Source: Salinivirgaceae bacterium (GTDB lineage: Bacteria; Bacteroidota; Bacteroidia; Bacteroidales; SZUA-534). From it: a DNA stretch of 64,000 bases. The stretch spans positions 1-64,000 of the forward strand of contig JAGCNL010000051.1 of NCBI GenBank assembly GCA_017645945.1. Reading direction: 5' to 3'. Shown here one piece after another: positions 37,202 through 46,227 of the stretch. Position numbers and translations under genes: made by a program. Positions within the stretch are counted from its first letter, which is position 1. The number at the start of each line of letters is the position of its first letter. A model generated the notes under the pieces. The model saw only the letters and a program-made list of their open reading frames with translations. It was not told the DNA's origin and did no database searches.

Positions 37202-38145
37202 TATTCAATAAGTCCGCGACCAGTTTTCTTGATTTTGCCTTCGGCCTTCATCTGGTTCACAATCTTGTCCAGGATACCGTTCACAAAGGCATTGCTGCGA
37301 TCGGTGCTGTAGAACCGTGCAAGGTCGATGTACTCGTTCAGACTCACCTTCACGGGGATGCTCTCGAACGATGTAATCTCGACAATGGCCTGCTCGATAA
37401 TCAGAAGGTCCATCTGCGCAAGCCGCTCAAGGTCCCAGTTCTTTATGTTGTCGCGGATAATCCGCTCATTCTCTTCGTGATGCAGCACCGTCTTGCAGAA
37501 CAGGTCGGTGGCGAAACGGCGGTCATCGTCGTTTTTGTAAAGGTTCATCAGCGGAACCGATGTTGCACTCTCTTTCAGCCGCTCAACGGTTTTGATGTTC
37601 ATACTCAAGACGAACTCGATGTCGTCGTTCCAGTAGATTGAATTCTCCTCGAGCACCTGGTAGAGCATATCGTCGTCGACCATATACTCGTTGAAGAAGT
37701 TCATCACAAACTTTCGGTCGGCATCATAGCTGTTGTCGGGGCTGGCCATATAAGTTTTGTAGCTCTCCGACTCAACCATCACCGTGTAGATGTGCTTGAT
37801 GAGTTCGGGTGTTGCGTTCCAGTTCAGAGTATTGCTATCGGCATAAACCGTCAGTTTTTCAGTCTGTTCCAACTGGCGGATTACCTTGTTGTCAACAAAA
37901 CGTGTGTTGGGATTCAGGTCGGCCTCAGTGGCCATCATCTTCGACTTGTAGATGTCGATTTTGTTCTGTGCGTAACGGCTGACATCAATTAGCAGCAGGA
38001 AGAACAAATGGTACAGGTCGTATGATTTTTCAAGACTCTTCTGAAGGTCTTTTTCGTATTTGGGCAAGCCGTCAGTGTTGTTGCCGTTGAAGTATGCATA
38101 GAGTAGTTGTAGAACCTTAACCCTGATTAATCGTCTGCTAATCAT
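37201..38145 (-). CDS. nusB: Transcription antitermination factor NusB (314 aa)
   Basis: NusB works with NusE in rRNA antitermination. The start MISRRLIRVKVLQLLYAYF and the end LAQMDLLIIEQAIVEITSFE, then PVKVSLNEYIDLARFYSTDR and AFVNGILDKIV, are the family's two conserved ends. A long insertion between them makes it twice the E. coli length; long NusB is usual in Bacteroidota. It heads the nusB-DUF1573-yajC operon with a perfect promoter upstream. Confidence 0.95.
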   Translation of the reverse strand: MISRRLIRVKVLQLLYAYFNGNNTDGLPKYEKDLQKSLEKSYDLYHLFFLLLIDVSRYAQNKIDIYKSKMMATEADLNPNTRFVDNKVIRQLEQTEKLTVYADSNTLNWNATPELIKHIYTVMVESESYKTYMASPDNSYDADRKFVMNFFNEYMVDDDMLYQVLEENSIYWNDDIEFVLSMNIKTVERLKESATSVPLMNLYKNDDDRRFATDLFCKTVLHHEENERIIRDNIKNWDLERLAQMDLLIIEQAIVEITSFESIPVKVSLNEYIDLARFYSTDRSNAFVNGILDKIVNQMKAEGKIKKTGRGLIE

Positions 38146-38180
38146 TTGAAAGAGCCTTAAATTGTTATTAAAATCCGCGG

Positions 38181-38210
38181 CAAAGATAAGTGAACTTAGT
38201 GAAGTTACAA
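38181..38210 (-). promoter_or_regulatory. nusB promoter
   Basis: On the minus strand TTG (complement of 38208-38210) and TATCTTTG (complement of 38181-38188) are 19 bases apart. This is an exact TTG-N19-TAnnTTTG promoter, 35 bases before the nusB ATG. Confidence 0.7.
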
Positions 38211-38342
38211 GGTAAAAGTGACAAGTTACAAGATTTGGTTATGGCAATTGCTGCAATGCTTCGTGCGCGTTTGCACAAAAGAATAATAACCATAGTTCAT
38301 TCAACTTTTTCGGCACAAAAAGGAATATGCGGCTGCTTTAAC

Positions 38343-38350
38343 TATATTTG
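38343..38350 (+). promoter_or_regulatory. -7 box upstream of the 169-aa secreted protein
   Basis: TATATTTG at 38343-38350 matches TAnnTTTG exactly and lies 46 bases before the ATG. The -33 box is not clear. Confidence 0.4.
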
Positions 38351-38396
38351 TGAGAAATTGATTATTAGAATTTAAAATACAATTATATCACAGAAA

Positions 38397-38906
38397 ATGA
38401 GGCATTTATTCGTGTCATTAATAATAATGCTATCTGCTAATTACTATTTACAAGCAGACCTTAATAAGGTGAATGTAGATGACGTTCCAGAAACATCCGT
38501 ACAACTCTTTTTTGATTGTATGATGAGGAACAAACGTCCTGAAGTAGTTGCATGGAGAAATATTCTTCTGTTTGGCACAAAAGATAATTATGTACTCTAT
38601 GGTAGAATTAAACCTAAACTTTTCACATATAAGATAATAGAAATATATAAAGTAGACAGCACCATTATGGTTCAAACATTTCCTAATTATGACAAATTAT
38701 CAGGTGAGAATTTGATTGAAATACTGAAAGATGATTTAAGGAAAGTTGAAAAACTTGACAGCGTAAACGATATAATTGTGAAAGACGCCTCATTCTCTCT
38801 GAACACCAATATAGATGCTGTGATAAGTTATTATACATCAAGTGATAACAACGTGAAAAACGTTACCTACAACTTACGCTGCTCCGATTATTCGATAATA
38901 AAGTGA
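38397..38906 (+). CDS. Secreted hypothetical protein (169 aa)
   Basis: The start MRHLFVSLIIMLSANYYLQA is a signal peptide. The mature protein is mixed alpha/beta with no motif I recognise. Base composition is more AT-rich than its neighbours, which may mark a recent arrival. It stands alone between nusB (divergent) and the polysaccharide deacetylase gene. Confidence 0.65.
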   Translation: MRHLFVSLIIMLSANYYLQADLNKVNVDDVPETSVQLFFDCMMRNKRPEVVAWRNILLFGTKDNYVLYGRIKPKLFTYKIIEIYKVDSTIMVQTFPNYDKLSGENLIEILKDDLRKVEKLDSVNDIIVKDASFSLNTNIDAVISYYTSSDNNVKNVTYNLRCSDYSIIK

Positions 38907-39032
38907 GTGGATTCTGAAAACAATTCCAAATTATCTCGAATTGATGTTCCATAAAATCTGAGTTCTTTTTTGCATCATAGTCCAAAAATTTCAGCAGATG
39001 TTATTATTATTGCATACTAAATCTTACCGATT

Positions 39033-40016
39033 ATGAAAAAGTTATCGTTAATAATGGCAATACCGTTTATTATGGCAAACACTGTAAATGCTCAAATAGC
39101 AGAAGGTTACGAAGTGGCAACATGGCACAATTTCAGCAAGGCGGCCATCACCTACTCTTTCGACGATGGCACGCCGAACCAGATTCCAGTGGCCATTCCG
39201 CTGCTCGAAAAATATGGATTTCACGGCACTTTCAACCTGATTACAAGCTGGGTGAAAGATTGGAGCGAATGGAAAAACGTTGCCCGTAAAGGCCATGAGA
39301 TTGCATCGCACACCGTGACGCACGCCAACTTTGGGCAAACTCCCGAAGACAAACAGGATGAAGAGTTGGCCGAGTCGAAGAAAATAATCGAGCGTGAGAT
39401 TGGAAAAGAATGTATTACAATGGTTTATCCATACTGCGTTCGTGGAAACGACAAGATTGTGGCTCGCTACTACATATCTGCACGCGGCTGCAGCGGCCAG
39501 ATTGGCAATCCGACACCCGAAAATATGTTCGACATTACATCGCGGGTGGTTGGCACTGAAAGCGATATGCAGACAGCCGACAATTTCAACAAGTGGGTGG
39601 AATCGGCAACCAACACCAAAGGCTGGTGCGTTTTCCTGATTCACGCTCTCGATGGCGATGGCGGCTACTCTCCTATCCAATCGTCTGAATTTGAGGCACA
39701 TCTGAAGTATGTCAAGCAGTCGGGTATGGTTTATTGGGTTGGCACGTTTGCCGAGATTTCAAAATACATCATCGAGCGTAACTCGCTTACAATCAATGAG
39801 CGGTCGGAAATGGACTATGTTGAGATTACCGTTGGCTGCACCGCACAAAGCAACCTGACCAAACTCGACCAGCCTATAACCGTCAAGCGCAAACTGCCCG
39901 AAGGCTGCACCAAAGCACGTATCGTGCGCAACAACAGCGAGGTTCCGTCGCTGATTGCCGACGGCAGCATCATCTTCGATGTTGTTCCCGACGAGGTTTA
40001 TGTGCTTTCGTTCTGA
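39033..40016 (+). CDS. Secreted polysaccharide deacetylase, CE4/NodB type (327 aa)
   Basis: The signal peptide MKKLSLIMAIPFIMANTVNA is cut before QIAEG. The NodB domain shows motif 1 TYSFDDG (Asp44, Asp45) and motif 2 SHTVTH (His93 and His97), the metal ligands of CE4 enzymes. Later motifs are weaker (MVYPYCVRGND for the RxPY/PYG-type motif; FLIHALDGD near the end). A C-terminal beta domain (about 265-327) looks like a carbohydrate-binding or packing module. It would remove acetyl groups from a glycan outside the cytoplasm; substrate unknown. The leader GCATACTAAATCT just upstream recurs before the CE15-like esterase at 61864. Confidence 0.92.
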   Translation: MKKLSLIMAIPFIMANTVNAQIAEGYEVATWHNFSKAAITYSFDDGTPNQIPVAIPLLEKYGFHGTFNLITSWVKDWSEWKNVARKGHEIASHTVTHANFGQTPEDKQDEELAESKKIIEREIGKECITMVYPYCVRGNDKIVARYYISARGCSGQIGNPTPENMFDITSRVVGTESDMQTADNFNKWVESATNTKGWCVFLIHALDGDGGYSPIQSSEFEAHLKYVKQSGMVYWVGTFAEISKYIIERNSLTINERSEMDYVEITVGCTAQSNLTKLDQPITVKRKLPEGCTKARIVRNNSEVPSLIADGSIIFDVVPDEVYVLSF

Positions 40017-40041
40017 TACATGGAATTTCGATATTAGTGAT

Positions 40042-40068
40042 AAGGGGTCGCAAAAGGCCCCTTTTTTC
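40042..40068 (+). terminator. Terminator of the deacetylase gene
   Basis: AAGGGGTC pairs with GGCCCCTT (one G-T pair) around GCAAAA, followed by a run of T. Confidence 0.8.
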
Positions 40069-40380
40069 GTTTTCAGCAGAATGTGCCGATAACATCTATT
40101 GATAATCAGCGTATTACCAATTTATTAATCGATAAATCACCGATTTTTCTCCACCAAAATATAGTTTTCGGTGCAAAACCAGAAATTGCACCAAAAAGCA
40201 CTTATTTTATTAGTTTATAAGCAATTATATCGCGAAAGCGGGCGCAAAACAAGGCAAACATAGGCCAAAAAGGTGCGAAATAGGCCGCAAACCATGGTTT
40301 TATCGGTAAAAATGGGCCAATCATAGACTCAGATTGAAATTCGGGAACTTCAATCGGCAATTTTCTACCCTTCATCTATA
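40069..40380. other. Long intergenic region with an inverted repeat
   Basis: About 310 bases without an ORF. GGTGCAA (40170-40176) pairs with TTGCACC (40186-40192), and a stretch of short AGGC/GGCC-AA repeats lies at 40250-40330. I cannot assign a function; a small RNA or regulatory target is possible. Confidence 0.4.
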
Positions 40381-40385
40381 AGGAT

Positions 40386-40416
40386 ATTGCGGTTTGAGCG
40401 AAACAAAATATACTTG
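40386..40416 (+). promoter_or_regulatory. Promoter of the barrel-receptor gene
   Basis: ATTG at 40386-40389 is followed after 19 bases by TATACTTG at 40409-40416, one change from TAnnTTTG. Confidence 0.55.
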
Positions 40417-40476
40417 CATCGTCGAAAATGACAAAAAGAGTAAATGAATTTAAAAACACATAAAAAACACAGTGAA

Positions 40477-43440
40477 ATGAAAAAGTTGAGTTTAATTCTT
40501 TCGGTTCTGATTGGAAATGTGGCAATGGCACAAACCACATCTATTTCAGGTCAGTTGCTTGACAAGACCACTAACGAGGCCTTGCAGTATGCAAACGTAC
40601 AAATCTACTCGCTGCCCGACAGCACTTTCCTGAAAGGCGACGTGACTAAAGATGATGGCTCGTTCAAAATTGAGGGCATCAAAGCTGAGAAATGCGTGGT
40701 GAAAGCTTCGTTCATCGGCTATACTGCTGTTTACAAGAATGTTACCGTTAAAACTGGACAAGACAACCCGGTTGGCAAGATCTACTTGCTGGAAGACAGC
40801 AAACAGTTGGCTGAAGTTAGCATTATAGCTGAAGCAACACCGATGACTGTAAAGGACGATACAGTAATATTCAATGCCGATGCATTCCATGTTACTGAAG
40901 GAGCAGTCCTTGAAGATTTAGTAAAAAAGATGCCTGGAACTGAAGTTTCTGATGGAGAGGTGACTGTAAATGGAAACAAAATTGGCAGGGTGCTTATGAA
41001 TGGAAAGGAATTCTATTCAAGTGATCCTCAAGTCGCTCTAAAGAATTTGCCTGCAAATATGGTGAAGGATGCCAAGACATATAGCAAGAGAAGCGAACAA
41101 GCAGAACTGACAGGAATGGAGGATGAGGAAGAAGAGTGGGTTCTTGACTTTACTGTACGTAAAGGCTTTATGAATGGTTGGATTGGCAAGGTTTGGGCTG
41201 CTGGTGGACATGATATCGAAGGCGAAGATGATTATCGCTACGATGGTCACATTGACTTGAATACCATTACAGAAGAAGGTAACTTTTCTGTAATTGCAGG
41301 AGTAAACAACATCAATAATGCAAGTGCCCTTGATGATATGAGAAGTGGCGGCGGTAATAATAGAGGCGGCGGCATGGGTGGCGGCGGTATGATGATGATG
41401 ATGGGCATGCCTGGTGGTGGCATGATGGGTGGCAACCGTGGCTCAGGCAGCCGAAATGGTATGGGAGGAGGCATGATGATGATGATGGGAGGAATTACCT
41501 CTTCTGCCAGTGTAAATGCCTCTCTTGAACAAGAGCCAAGTAAATCATTGAAATATGGTGGCGATATTATGCTTCAGCATCAAAAAAGAGAGCAGGAGGG
41601 TTCGAGCACTGTTGAAAGATTCTTGAATAATGGACAGACATCCCTTTCGAATAGTAATTCGTCTTCGACAACAACAACGAATATGTTGAATGTGTCTGGC
41701 CGATTGAATTGGGGTATCGATACCATGACCACTATACTATTTAGACCGAGTCTTACTTTGATGAGCAATGAATCAAATACTTCCTCTGCATCAAATAGTT
41801 TTGGAGCAATGGATCCTGTGTCAATGTCTCGTGACTCCGTTAACAAATCAACATATAGCTATGACGACAATTCTACAAGCCTGAATTATAATTTGAGTTT
41901 CCAAATTGTAAGAAAACTAAATGATAATGGTCGTAGCATAACTCTGGGTGTCCGTTTGAATGGAAATGCCAGCCCATCGGAGGGTAATACACTTTCTGAT
42001 GCTTATTATTTCAATTTTAATAGAAGTGAAATTTCTGATCGTAATTCTGATGGTAAATCAAATAGTTTTGGATACAGCGGCGAGATTAGTTATGTGGAGC
42101 CATTGTTCGATAAAAACTATTTGCAATTGCGTTACAACTATCAAAATACAGGTTCTGATTCATATTCATATGTTTATGAAAATGACAGCACTGAATACAC
42201 CGATTCATTGAGCTCTAAGATTGAAAACACATACATTGGCCACCGCATTGAATTGACTTGGCAAGGACGTTACGACAAGTTGCGCTACAATTTGGGTGTG
42301 ACATTACAACCACAGGAGTCTAAAGTTGACAATTTTGTTGGAAAGAATGTTGGCAAAGACACAAAGCAAACTGTACTCAATTGGGCTCCAAATGTACGTG
42401 TTCAATACCGATTCACCAGTACAAGAAACTTGCAACTTCGTTACAACGGACGCAGTAGCGCACCTAGTGTCTCTTACTTGCAAGAAGTGATAGATGTAAG
42501 CAATCCTATGAGTTTGGAATATGGTAATCCTGAATTAAAGCCATCTTTCAACAATAATATTTCGCTGAATTTCAGTAATTTTGACAGAATGTCTAACCGT
42601 AATTTCATAGTCAATCTGTCATATAGCAATACAATCAATTCCATTGCTACCGTGACTTACACTGATACGCTTACATTTAAAACTGAATCACATAAGGAAA
42701 ATGTCAATGGTAACTGGAGAGCAAATGGGTTCCTGACCTTCTCAACTCCGTTTTCGAACCAGAAGTTCTCTATCACATCTCGTTCTTCAGTTGGTTATAG
42801 CGAAAATGTATCACTTACTGGAGACTTGGTTAATGGTGTAACCCAAAACAAAAAGAAAGGCACATCGACGTCATTGACGTTGAGCGAAACTTTGCAAGCC
42901 AATTATCGTTGCGATGTGTTTGACTTTACACTTAGCGGTTCAGTTAATTACCAAAAGGCCAACAGAGGTAATTTGAATAATTCTAACAGTAATAGAGAAA
43001 CCACTTCTGCAAAATTGTCAAACAATGGTGAGACATTCAATTATACAGTGACTTTCGATGGCAACCTTCACTTGCCGGCTAAGTTTGATTTGTCATCTGA
43101 TTTCAACTATAGAATTTATCAAGGCTATGGTGAGAATTCAAACAACCGCAACACCGCCATCTGGAACGCCCAGTTGAGCAAGCGCTTCACTGATGATAGC
43201 CGTTGGACAGTACGCTTGAAGGTATATGATATTCTTCAACAACAGAAACTCATTTCCCGTAATGTTTCCGAGACTTCTATCACTGACTCTGAAAACAGTA
43301 CTTTGGGCTGCTATGCAATGGTTCAGGTTGTTTATACAATCAATAGCGTCGGCAAGAATAACAACCAGCGTAATGGATTCCCTGGCGGATTTGGCCCTGG
43401 TGGATTCCCTGGCGGTTTCGGCGGCCCAGGAATGTTCTAA
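40477..43440 (+). CDS. TonB-receptor-like outer-membrane barrel with Met/Gly-rich loop (987 aa)
   Basis: I chose the ATG at 40477 (MKKLSLILSVLIGNVAMAQ); an in-frame ATG lies 33 bases upstream. A carboxypeptidase-regulatory-like domain follows (ISGQLLDKTTNEALQYANVQ then KASFIGYTAVYKNVTV), then a plug-like domain (VLEDLVKKMPGTEVSDGEVT, VNGNKIGRVLMNGKEFY) and a long barrel (OMP_b-brl_3 type). Residues 300-339 hold about 15 Met among Gly (MMMMMGMPGGGMM and GGGMMMMMGG); the C-terminus is a Gly/Phe repeat (GFPGGFGPGGFPGGFGGPGMF, within 21 residues of the end). Substrate unknown; the Met-rich loop suggests a soft metal such as copper, but this is inference. No SusD partner is adjacent. Confidence 0.9.
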   Translation: MKKLSLILSVLIGNVAMAQTTSISGQLLDKTTNEALQYANVQIYSLPDSTFLKGDVTKDDGSFKIEGIKAEKCVVKASFIGYTAVYKNVTVKTGQDNPVGKIYLLEDSKQLAEVSIIAEATPMTVKDDTVIFNADAFHVTEGAVLEDLVKKMPGTEVSDGEVTVNGNKIGRVLMNGKEFYSSDPQVALKNLPANMVKDAKTYSKRSEQAELTGMEDEEEEWVLDFTVRKGFMNGWIGKVWAAGGHDIEGEDDYRYDGHIDLNTITEEGNFSVIAGVNNINNASALDDMRSGGGNNRGGGMGGGGMMMMMGMPGGGMMGGNRGSGSRNGMGGGMMMMMGGITSSASVNASLEQEPSKSLKYGGDIMLQHQKREQEGSSTVERFLNNGQTSLSNSNSSSTTTTNMLNVSGRLNWGIDTMTTILFRPSLTLMSNESNTSSASNSFGAMDPVSMSRDSVNKSTYSYDDNSTSLNYNLSFQIVRKLNDNGRSITLGVRLNGNASPSEGNTLSDAYYFNFNRSEISDRNSDGKSNSFGYSGEISYVEPLFDKNYLQLRYNYQNTGSDSYSYVYENDSTEYTDSLSSKIENTYIGHRIELTWQGRYDKLRYNLGVTLQPQESKVDNFVGKNVGKDTKQTVLNWAPNVRVQYRFTSTRNLQLRYNGRSSAPSVSYLQEVIDVSNPMSLEYGNPELKPSFNNNISLNFSNFDRMSNRNFIVNLSYSNTINSIATVTYTDTLTFKTESHKENVNGNWRANGFLTFSTPFSNQKFSITSRSSVGYSENVSLTGDLVNGVTQNKKKGTSTSLTLSETLQANYRCDVFDFTLSGSVNYQKANRGNLNNSNSNRETTSAKLSNNGETFNYTVTFDGNLHLPAKFDLSSDFNYRIYQGYGENSNNRNTAIWNAQLSKRFTDDSRWTVRLKVYDILQQQKLISRNVSETSITDSENSTLGCYAMVQVVYTINSVGKNNNQRNGFPGGFGPGGFPGGFGGPGMF

Positions 43441-43460
43441 CAGAGATTCAGTCACCATAC

Positions 43461-43494
43461 AAAAAATCCCGTCAATGCTGGCGGGATTTTTTTT
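43461..43494. terminator. Terminator after the barrel gene (bidirectional)
   Basis: AAAAAATCCCG pairs with CGGGATTTTTT around a 10-base loop, with T-runs on both strands. Confidence 0.85.
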
Positions 43495-43511
43495 GTTGTT
43501 TGGCATTTTAA

Positions 43512-43547
43512 ATTTGTAGAGACGCGCCATGGCACGTCTCTACAAAT
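43512..43547. repeat. Large palindrome ATTTGTAGAGACG...CGTCTCTACAAAT
   Basis: ATTTGTAGAGACG (43512-43524) is repeated in perfect inversion at 43535-43547. The centre GCCATGGC is itself palindromic, so 36 bases form an almost perfect inverted repeat. It looks like a REP-type dispersed element; similar GTAGAGACG palindromes are known to recur in other genomes (from memory). Confidence 0.75.
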
Positions 43548-43563
43548 GCGGTACGATGGAAAC

Positions 43564-43587
43564 GGACGCACAGCGTGCGTCCCTACA
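43564..43587. repeat. Palindromic repeat, copy B
   Basis: GGACGCAC-AGC-GTGCGTCC (43564-43582) followed by CTACA matches the unit at 36762-36785. It lies 16 bases from the large palindrome and 5 bases before the end of the HEAT-protein gene. Confidence 0.7.
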
Positions 43588-43591
43588 ATAA

Positions 43592-44104
43592 TTATCCGTA
43601 ATTCTTCACAATCTCAGTCAGGCTTTCGGCGAGGCTCTCGTTGCCGATGGTTGATTCGGCAAGACGTTTTTCGATGTAGCTGATGAGTTCGGCACGGCGC
43701 TCGTCGGTGATTGAGCCCTGACGGTTCTCCACCACCGTGAATGCCTCAAAGGCAAGCTCGAACGGCGAATCAAACACCAAATCGATAAAGAGCTCGAGTT
43801 GCGGTAGATAGTCGATTTTCGAGTACCAGCACGATGTGACGAGCATCTGCTTCACGTTGGCATCAGTTTCGGCAGCAATTGCAGCGGCCATCTCATCGAC
43901 AAGACCAGGCTGACTGGCATCGCAGAGAAGTTTGAAGACGGCCATTTTAATATCGTCGTCGCCACAAGATTTGTACACTTTCACCAAGGCGGGCAGAAGT
44001 TTCGGCACGCCAATCTCACGTATTTGCTCAAGAACGGCCAGCACGGCATCTTTTCCGCCGTTAGCCAGTGAGTCTTCAATTGATTTCAAACGGTTGTTTT
44101 CCAT
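43592..44104 (-). CDS. HEAT-repeat protein (170 aa)
   Basis: The cytoplasmic protein consists of paired helices (KDAVLAVLEQIREIGVPKLL, PALVKVYKSCGDDDIKMAVF, KLLCDASQPGLVDEMAAAIA) of HEAT type. It has no signal peptide and no catalytic motif. This is a scaffold or adaptor by fold; partner unknown. It is transcribed divergently from the lipoprotein at 44221. Confidence 0.8.
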   Translation of the reverse strand: MENNRLKSIEDSLANGGKDAVLAVLEQIREIGVPKLLPALVKVYKSCGDDDIKMAVFKLLCDASQPGLVDEMAAAIAAETDANVKQMLVTSCWYSKIDYLPQLELFIDLVFDSPFELAFEAFTVVENRQGSITDERRAELISYIEKRLAESTIGNESLAESLTEIVKNYG

Positions 44105-44163
44105 AAAATCACAAATTTTTCACGAATGTAGCGCAAGTTTCGCTTCGGGCGAACGAAAAACGC

Positions 44164-44193
44164 TTGCGGTTTTGTAAAAATACCTATTTTTAG
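44164..44193 (+). promoter_or_regulatory. Probable promoter of the 294-aa lipoprotein gene
   Basis: TTG at 44164-44166 and TATTTTTAG at 44185-44193 are 18 bases apart. The -7 box ends in TTTAG rather than TTTG. Confidence 0.45.
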
Positions 44194-44220
44194 CCTCAAT
44201 TTCTTTCAAAATCTGAAAAA

Positions 44221-45105
44221 ATGAAAAAACTGAATATTGTTTTAGCACTGGCAGCAGGCCTTCTGGCTATGAGCTGCGCCAACAACAGCAAACCCAAAAT
44301 CGACGGTGACGTTGATTTGGGGAAACTTGATTTCAACAACGAGCTGAACCGCGCCAAACAGGTGTTCTACGCACTGCCGTCGCCGGTTGAGACCGCTCAC
44401 CTGATTCAGAGCACAGGCGTGTCGTATAATATGGATTTGGCCAACCCCACAACCAATGTCGACAAGTACACCACAACCGCGCAGAAGGCTCTCAACTTCG
44501 GCGTTTATGGTGCCGACCTGAGTTACGCAAGCCTTTTCAATCAGACACAGACGGCCATCCAATATATAGCCACGGCTAAGAAGCTTGCCGATGAGCTTGG
44601 AATCTTCGATTTTGTGCAGCCTGACGTTGCAAACCGCATCGAGAACAACATCAACGACCGCGACTCGCTGATGGAAATCATCACCGAAGGATTCACCAAC
44701 GCCAACGAGTACCTGAACGATGCCGGTCGCGCCGAAGTGGCCGCGCTGATTGTTGCCGGCGGCTGGATTGAAAGCCTTTACCTGTCGACCGAGCTTGCTG
44801 AAATGGCCAGCAACAACACACGACTGATTGACCTTGTGATTGACCAGCGCTATTCGCTCTCGATTCTTGTCAAGATGCTTGAAACCTACAAGGAACTTAG
44901 CAGCGTGAGCGAAGTGTACAGCTGGTTGTCCGACCTTCAGAAAACTTTCGACCGTGTGAAATCGATGCCGTCGGAAGTAAAGGCCGAAACATCGAAGGAC
45001 GGCAAAACCACACTTGCCTCATCAAACGACACCTTCATAAACGAAGTTCTCTTTTCAGCCATCTGCCAAAAGACCGACAGCATCAGAACGGCAGTGGTAA
45101 AATAA
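44221..45105 (+). CDS. Lipoprotein of unknown function (294 aa)
   Basis: The lipobox LLAMSCANNS places the acylated Cys at residue 19 after a standard signal peptide. The mature chain is almost wholly helical (ALNFGVYGADLSYASLFNQT, QTAIQYIATAKKLADELGIF, LIVAGGWIESLYLSTELAEM). I recall similar conserved proteins in Bacteroidales without a defined role. It is a single gene with promoter and a strong terminator. Probable site is the periplasmic face of the outer or inner membrane. Confidence 0.85.
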   Translation: MKKLNIVLALAAGLLAMSCANNSKPKIDGDVDLGKLDFNNELNRAKQVFYALPSPVETAHLIQSTGVSYNMDLANPTTNVDKYTTTAQKALNFGVYGADLSYASLFNQTQTAIQYIATAKKLADELGIFDFVQPDVANRIENNINDRDSLMEIITEGFTNANEYLNDAGRAEVAALIVAGGWIESLYLSTELAEMASNNTRLIDLVIDQRYSLSILVKMLETYKELSSVSEVYSWLSDLQKTFDRVKSMPSEVKAETSKDGKTTLASSNDTFINEVLFSAICQKTDSIRTAVVK

Positions 45106-45128
45106 TTAAACTAGTTGAACATAAATAT

Positions 45129-45168
45129 AATCGGGGCATCAGCACTGGTCTGATGCCCCGATTTTTTC
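45129..45168. terminator. Strong bidirectional terminator
   Basis: AATCGGGGCATCAG (45129-45142) pairs with CTGATGCCCCGATT (45150-45163) and a T-run follows; the mirror strand also ends in T-rich sequence, serving the convergent genes at 44221 and 45185. Confidence 0.88.
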
Positions 45169-45184
45169 TGAAGTTGCCTACTGG

Positions 45185-45628
45185 CTAACCTTTCATTGCC
45201 GCAAGACGCTCGACAACAATCTTGCGCCACCGCGCTGCCAACTTGGACTCTTCGTCGGATGTGGCTTCAACGCTACTATTGAAGAGTTCAAAGTAAACTT
45301 CGGTGGAGCCGTCGGCCACAAATAATAATCCGATAGTGTCTGACTTGTCGACAATGCTGCACGTGCGAACATTTTTCAGATCAACACATTCGCGCAAACC
45401 TCCCTTGTCGCGGGCGTAGAACAACCATCGGCCACCGCCATCGATACCGATGGCATTATTGCCGCAAACTTCTGAATTGCAAATGGTTGTGGATTTTGAT
45501 TGCGCCAATTCATTGAGCGCGTCAGTGAGTTTTTTCTCGCGGCGTTTGCGAGCATTTCCCGAAAGCCAGAATGGCAGGACGCATAGTACCACTATGGCCA
45601 CACCTATCAATAATGTTGTAATATCCAT
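45185..45628 (-). CDS. Membrane-anchored hypothetical protein (147 aa)
   Basis: An N-terminal helix (TTLLIGVAIVVLCVLPFWLS) is followed by a basic stop-transfer segment GNARKRREKK and a cytoplasmic beta-rich part with NAIGIDGGGRWLFYARDKGG and IGLLFVADGSTEVYFELFNS. I do not recognise a family. It is a lone gene convergent with the 294-aa lipoprotein. Confidence 0.7.
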   Translation of the reverse strand: MDITTLLIGVAIVVLCVLPFWLSGNARKRREKKLTDALNELAQSKSTTICNSEVCGNNAIGIDGGGRWLFYARDKGGLRECVDLKNVRTCSIVDKSDTIGLLFVADGSTEVYFELFNSSVEATSDEESKLAARWRKIVVERLAAMKG

Positions 45629-45779
45629 TTTTATGTATTTTATTAATTGTTAAACGTATGCGCACACCATATGCCTTCACTGGTAATGGTGCCGTCACAC
45701 TAAAAATTGTTTTGAAAAAAGATTACGGATGCCGCACAACACAACTTGCAGAGCATCGCACGGCTAAGATTCCAATATT

Positions 45780-46133
45780 TTACCAGAATACACTGAATGG
45801 AAATGAGATATCGACTTTTGGAAATTTAATGACAAAACCCGGCGGTGTGGTTTTGCTGCTCGAAAATGTCGCAAAAAACACCTTTGCCGACGATTTGACA
45901 ATCTCGAAAAAGCCGTCGTAGATTGTACGCTCATTGAGTTGGCAAGTGCGCACCGTCTGTTGGCTCTGCGGCGGCATCACTCCGTGGAAGTCGTGCACAA
46001 CTTCGATTATCGAGCAACCATTATCAGGCAAATCAGGGGTATACTGCTGATGCCCCGTATTAGCCATTGGCTGGAAAGCGTAGAAGCAGACCAGCGCCAA
46101 AAACATTGCCGATAGACCAACAAAACGTTTCAT
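45780..46133 (-). CDS. Small secreted hypothetical protein (117 aa)
   Basis: I chose the ATG at 46133: MKRFVGLSAMFLALVCFYAF, a good signal peptide. The remainder (PDLPDNGCSIIEVVHDFHGV, then PPQSQQTVRTCQLNERTIYD) has two Cys that could form a disulfide. No family recognised. A short ORF on the opposite strand (45658-45921) overlaps it; the signal peptide favours this strand. Confidence 0.55.
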   Translation of the reverse strand: MKRFVGLSAMFLALVCFYAFQPMANTGHQQYTPDLPDNGCSIIEVVHDFHGVMPPQSQQTVRTCQLNERTIYDGFFEIVKSSAKVFFATFSSSKTTPPGFVIKFPKVDISFPFSVFW

Positions 46134-46227
46134 AATGCGAAGGTGGTAAAAATCTGTAATGGTGCGCAATATTTATTGTGACTTTTCGATTATGAATACG
46201 CGGTGGAAAAGTGCCGCGAAAGCAATT

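Noticed and set aside
38190..38375. Plus-strand ORF of 61 codons before the 169-aa secreted protein
   Set aside because: It overlaps the nusB promoter and the -7 box at 38343; composition is not protein-like.
45658..45921. Plus-strand ORF of 87 codons
   Set aside because: It overlaps the more convincing signal-peptide gene 45780-46133 on the other strand and shows no motif.
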